Shown here: positions 14,734 through 15,512 of the stretch, one piece after another
Position numbering within the stretch: position 1 is the first letter of the stretch
Layout: every line of letters begins with the position of its first letter
Assembly: GCA_021604885.1 (NCBI GenBank)
Contig: BQJV01000025.1
Span: 1 to 15,512, forward strand
Origin: Acidimicrobiales bacterium
GTDB taxonomy: Bacteria; Actinomycetota; Acidimicrobiia; Acidimicrobiales; Aldehydirespiratoraceae
Direction: 5' to 3'
DNA length: 15,512 bases
The notes under the pieces: generated by a model
Databases searched by the model: none
Seen by the model: the letters and a program-made list of their open reading frames with translations, nothing else
Told to the model about the DNA's origin: nothing
Program-made: the position numbers and the translations under genes

Positions 14734-15512
14734 TGGGCGACCTGTTCGGTCTGGTCGAGGAATACGCCGGCTTCGGCGTACACCGCACCGGGACGGAGAC
14801 CCAGGCCCGCACGGCCGAGTGGCTCGCGGAACAACTCACCGCCCGCGGCGGCGCGGTGCGGCTCGAGCCGGTCGCGTTCGAGCGCTATTCGGCGGAGTGG
14901 AGCGTCACCATCGACGGCGACGAGGTTGAAGCGCTGCCGTTGTTCTACGAGGCCGTCGGATCGGTGGCGTCGGACGATCCGGTGCGCTGGTCGGCGTTCG
15001 ATCCGCCAGGCGCAGGCCCGACCGGCACGACCGGCGCGCTCGATGACGCCCAGCCGGGCGCACTCGCCGTGGCCGCCACCCGCAACCTGCTCGGTCTTCT
15101 CGCCGTGTCGAACCGCACACCCGTGCTCGGCTCCGGCCAGCCCGTCCTCCAGGTCGCCGGTCATCACGGCGAAGCCCTCGCCGGCGGGGCTGCGGTACGC
15201 GCTCGGCTCGACGCCCGTATCGAGCCGGCGAGCTGCCCCAACGTGATCGCCGAGTTCGGCAATGTCGCCGACGCCGAACGGCTCACCATCCTCACCACAC
15301 CGATCTCGGGCTGGTTCCGATGTGCCGGCGAGCGGGGAACCGGCATCGCCGTCGCGCTGGAGGTCGCCGAACGTCTGGCGGAGGAGACGCCGGTGCTCTT
15401 CCTCGGCGCGACCGGCCACGAGCTCGGTGCGTTCGGCGGGGTTGCGTTCCACCGCGCCTACGCCGGGCGCGTCCACACACTGCTCCATGTCGGCGCCAAC
15501 GTCGGTTGTGAC
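14733..15512 (+). CDS. M28-family-like protein, probably lacking zinc ligands (3' end outside window)
   Basis: At least 260 residues are visible and the frame stays open to the window edge. The start ATG overlaps the stop of the carotenoid oxygenase gene (TGATG). The first ~50 residues (HRTGTETQARTAEWLAEQL at 17-35, then ARGGAVRLEPVAFERY) look like the opening of M28 aminopeptidases. Residues about 55-165 are in the position of the inserted lid/PA-like domain. The core resumes with CPNVIAEFGN (168-177), LTILTTPISGW (184-194), GERGTGIAVALEVAERL (199-215) and VLFLGATGHELGAFGG (221-236). In active M28 enzymes the corresponding places hold H-x-D, D-N-x-S-G and E-E; here they read T-P-I-S-G, E-R-G-T-G and H-E. 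The enzyme is therefore probably not a normal di-zinc peptidase. Family assignment rests on my reading of the pattern, so it is moderate. Confidence 0.6.
   Translation, partial: MGDLFGLVEEYAGFGVHRTGTETQARTAEWLAEQLTARGGAVRLEPVAFERYSAEWSVTIDGDEVEALPLFYEAVGSVASDDPVRWSAFDPPGAGPTGTTGALDDAQPGALAVAATRNLLGLLAVSNRTPVLGSGQPVLQVAGHHGEALAGGAAVRARLDARIEPASCPNVIAEFGNVADAERLTILTTPISGWFRCAGERGTGIAVALEVAERLAEETPVLFLGATGHELGAFGGVAFHRAYAGRVHTLLHVGANVGCD

Overview
This 15.5 kb window looks like ordinary chromosome from a high-GC actinobacterium. Base composition and codon use are GC-rich throughout, GTG starts are common, and the gene order phoH - ybeY - CNNM/CBS protein - era is the arrangement known from mycobacteria and other Actinobacteria. 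A RamB-type regulator beside the glyoxylate-shunt genes supports the same phylum. A member of Acidimicrobiia is my best guess; that is inference. I see no tRNA, rRNA, CRISPR array, transposase, phage gene or attachment site.

Layout, left to right. (1) 1-1567, plus strand: the end of an ApbE-type flavin transferase, then a heme-binding ferric-reductase-like membrane protein with a long acidic disordered tail. (2) 1561-5107, minus strand: a tightly overlapping operon phoH > ybeY > CNNM/CBS protein > era, with overlaps of 8, 4 and 8 bp. It serves RNA processing and ribosome maturation. (3) 5108-5144: a very short divergent promoter region containing a perfect 16-bp palindrome. It is followed by an unidentified 192-aa protein that seems to hold two copies of a small beta-barrel. 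(4) 5717-10224: the glyoxylate-shunt block, with ramB on the minus strand facing away from aceB (malate synthase) and aceA (isocitrate lyase), and two inverted repeats in the shared regulatory region. (5) 10237-10284: a long hairpin, probably a bidirectional terminator. (6) 10302-12088: a DUF805-type membrane protein (minus) divergent from a polytopic membrane protein that resembles GT-C glycosyltransferases (plus). (7) 12042-15512: a cyclopropane-fatty-acid-synthase-family methyltransferase (minus) divergent from a carotenoid oxygenase (plus). The oxygenase is translationally coupled to an M28-peptidase-like protein that runs off the window and seems to lack the usual zinc ligands.

How the genes work together: malate synthase and isocitrate lyase allow growth on acetate or fatty acids, and the neighbouring RamB homologue is the natural controller. 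The phoH-era operon is housekeeping. The ApbE/ferric-reductase pair suggests flavin- and heme-based electron transfer at the membrane. The methyltransferase and carotenoid oxygenase act on lipids and apolar substrates. No wholly new system is obvious. The best leads are the M28-like pseudoenzyme coupled to the carotenoid oxygenase, the symmetrical divergent promoter at 5121-5136, the duplicated small-barrel protein, the DPF/NPF-rich tail and the pentapeptide expansion in YbeY.
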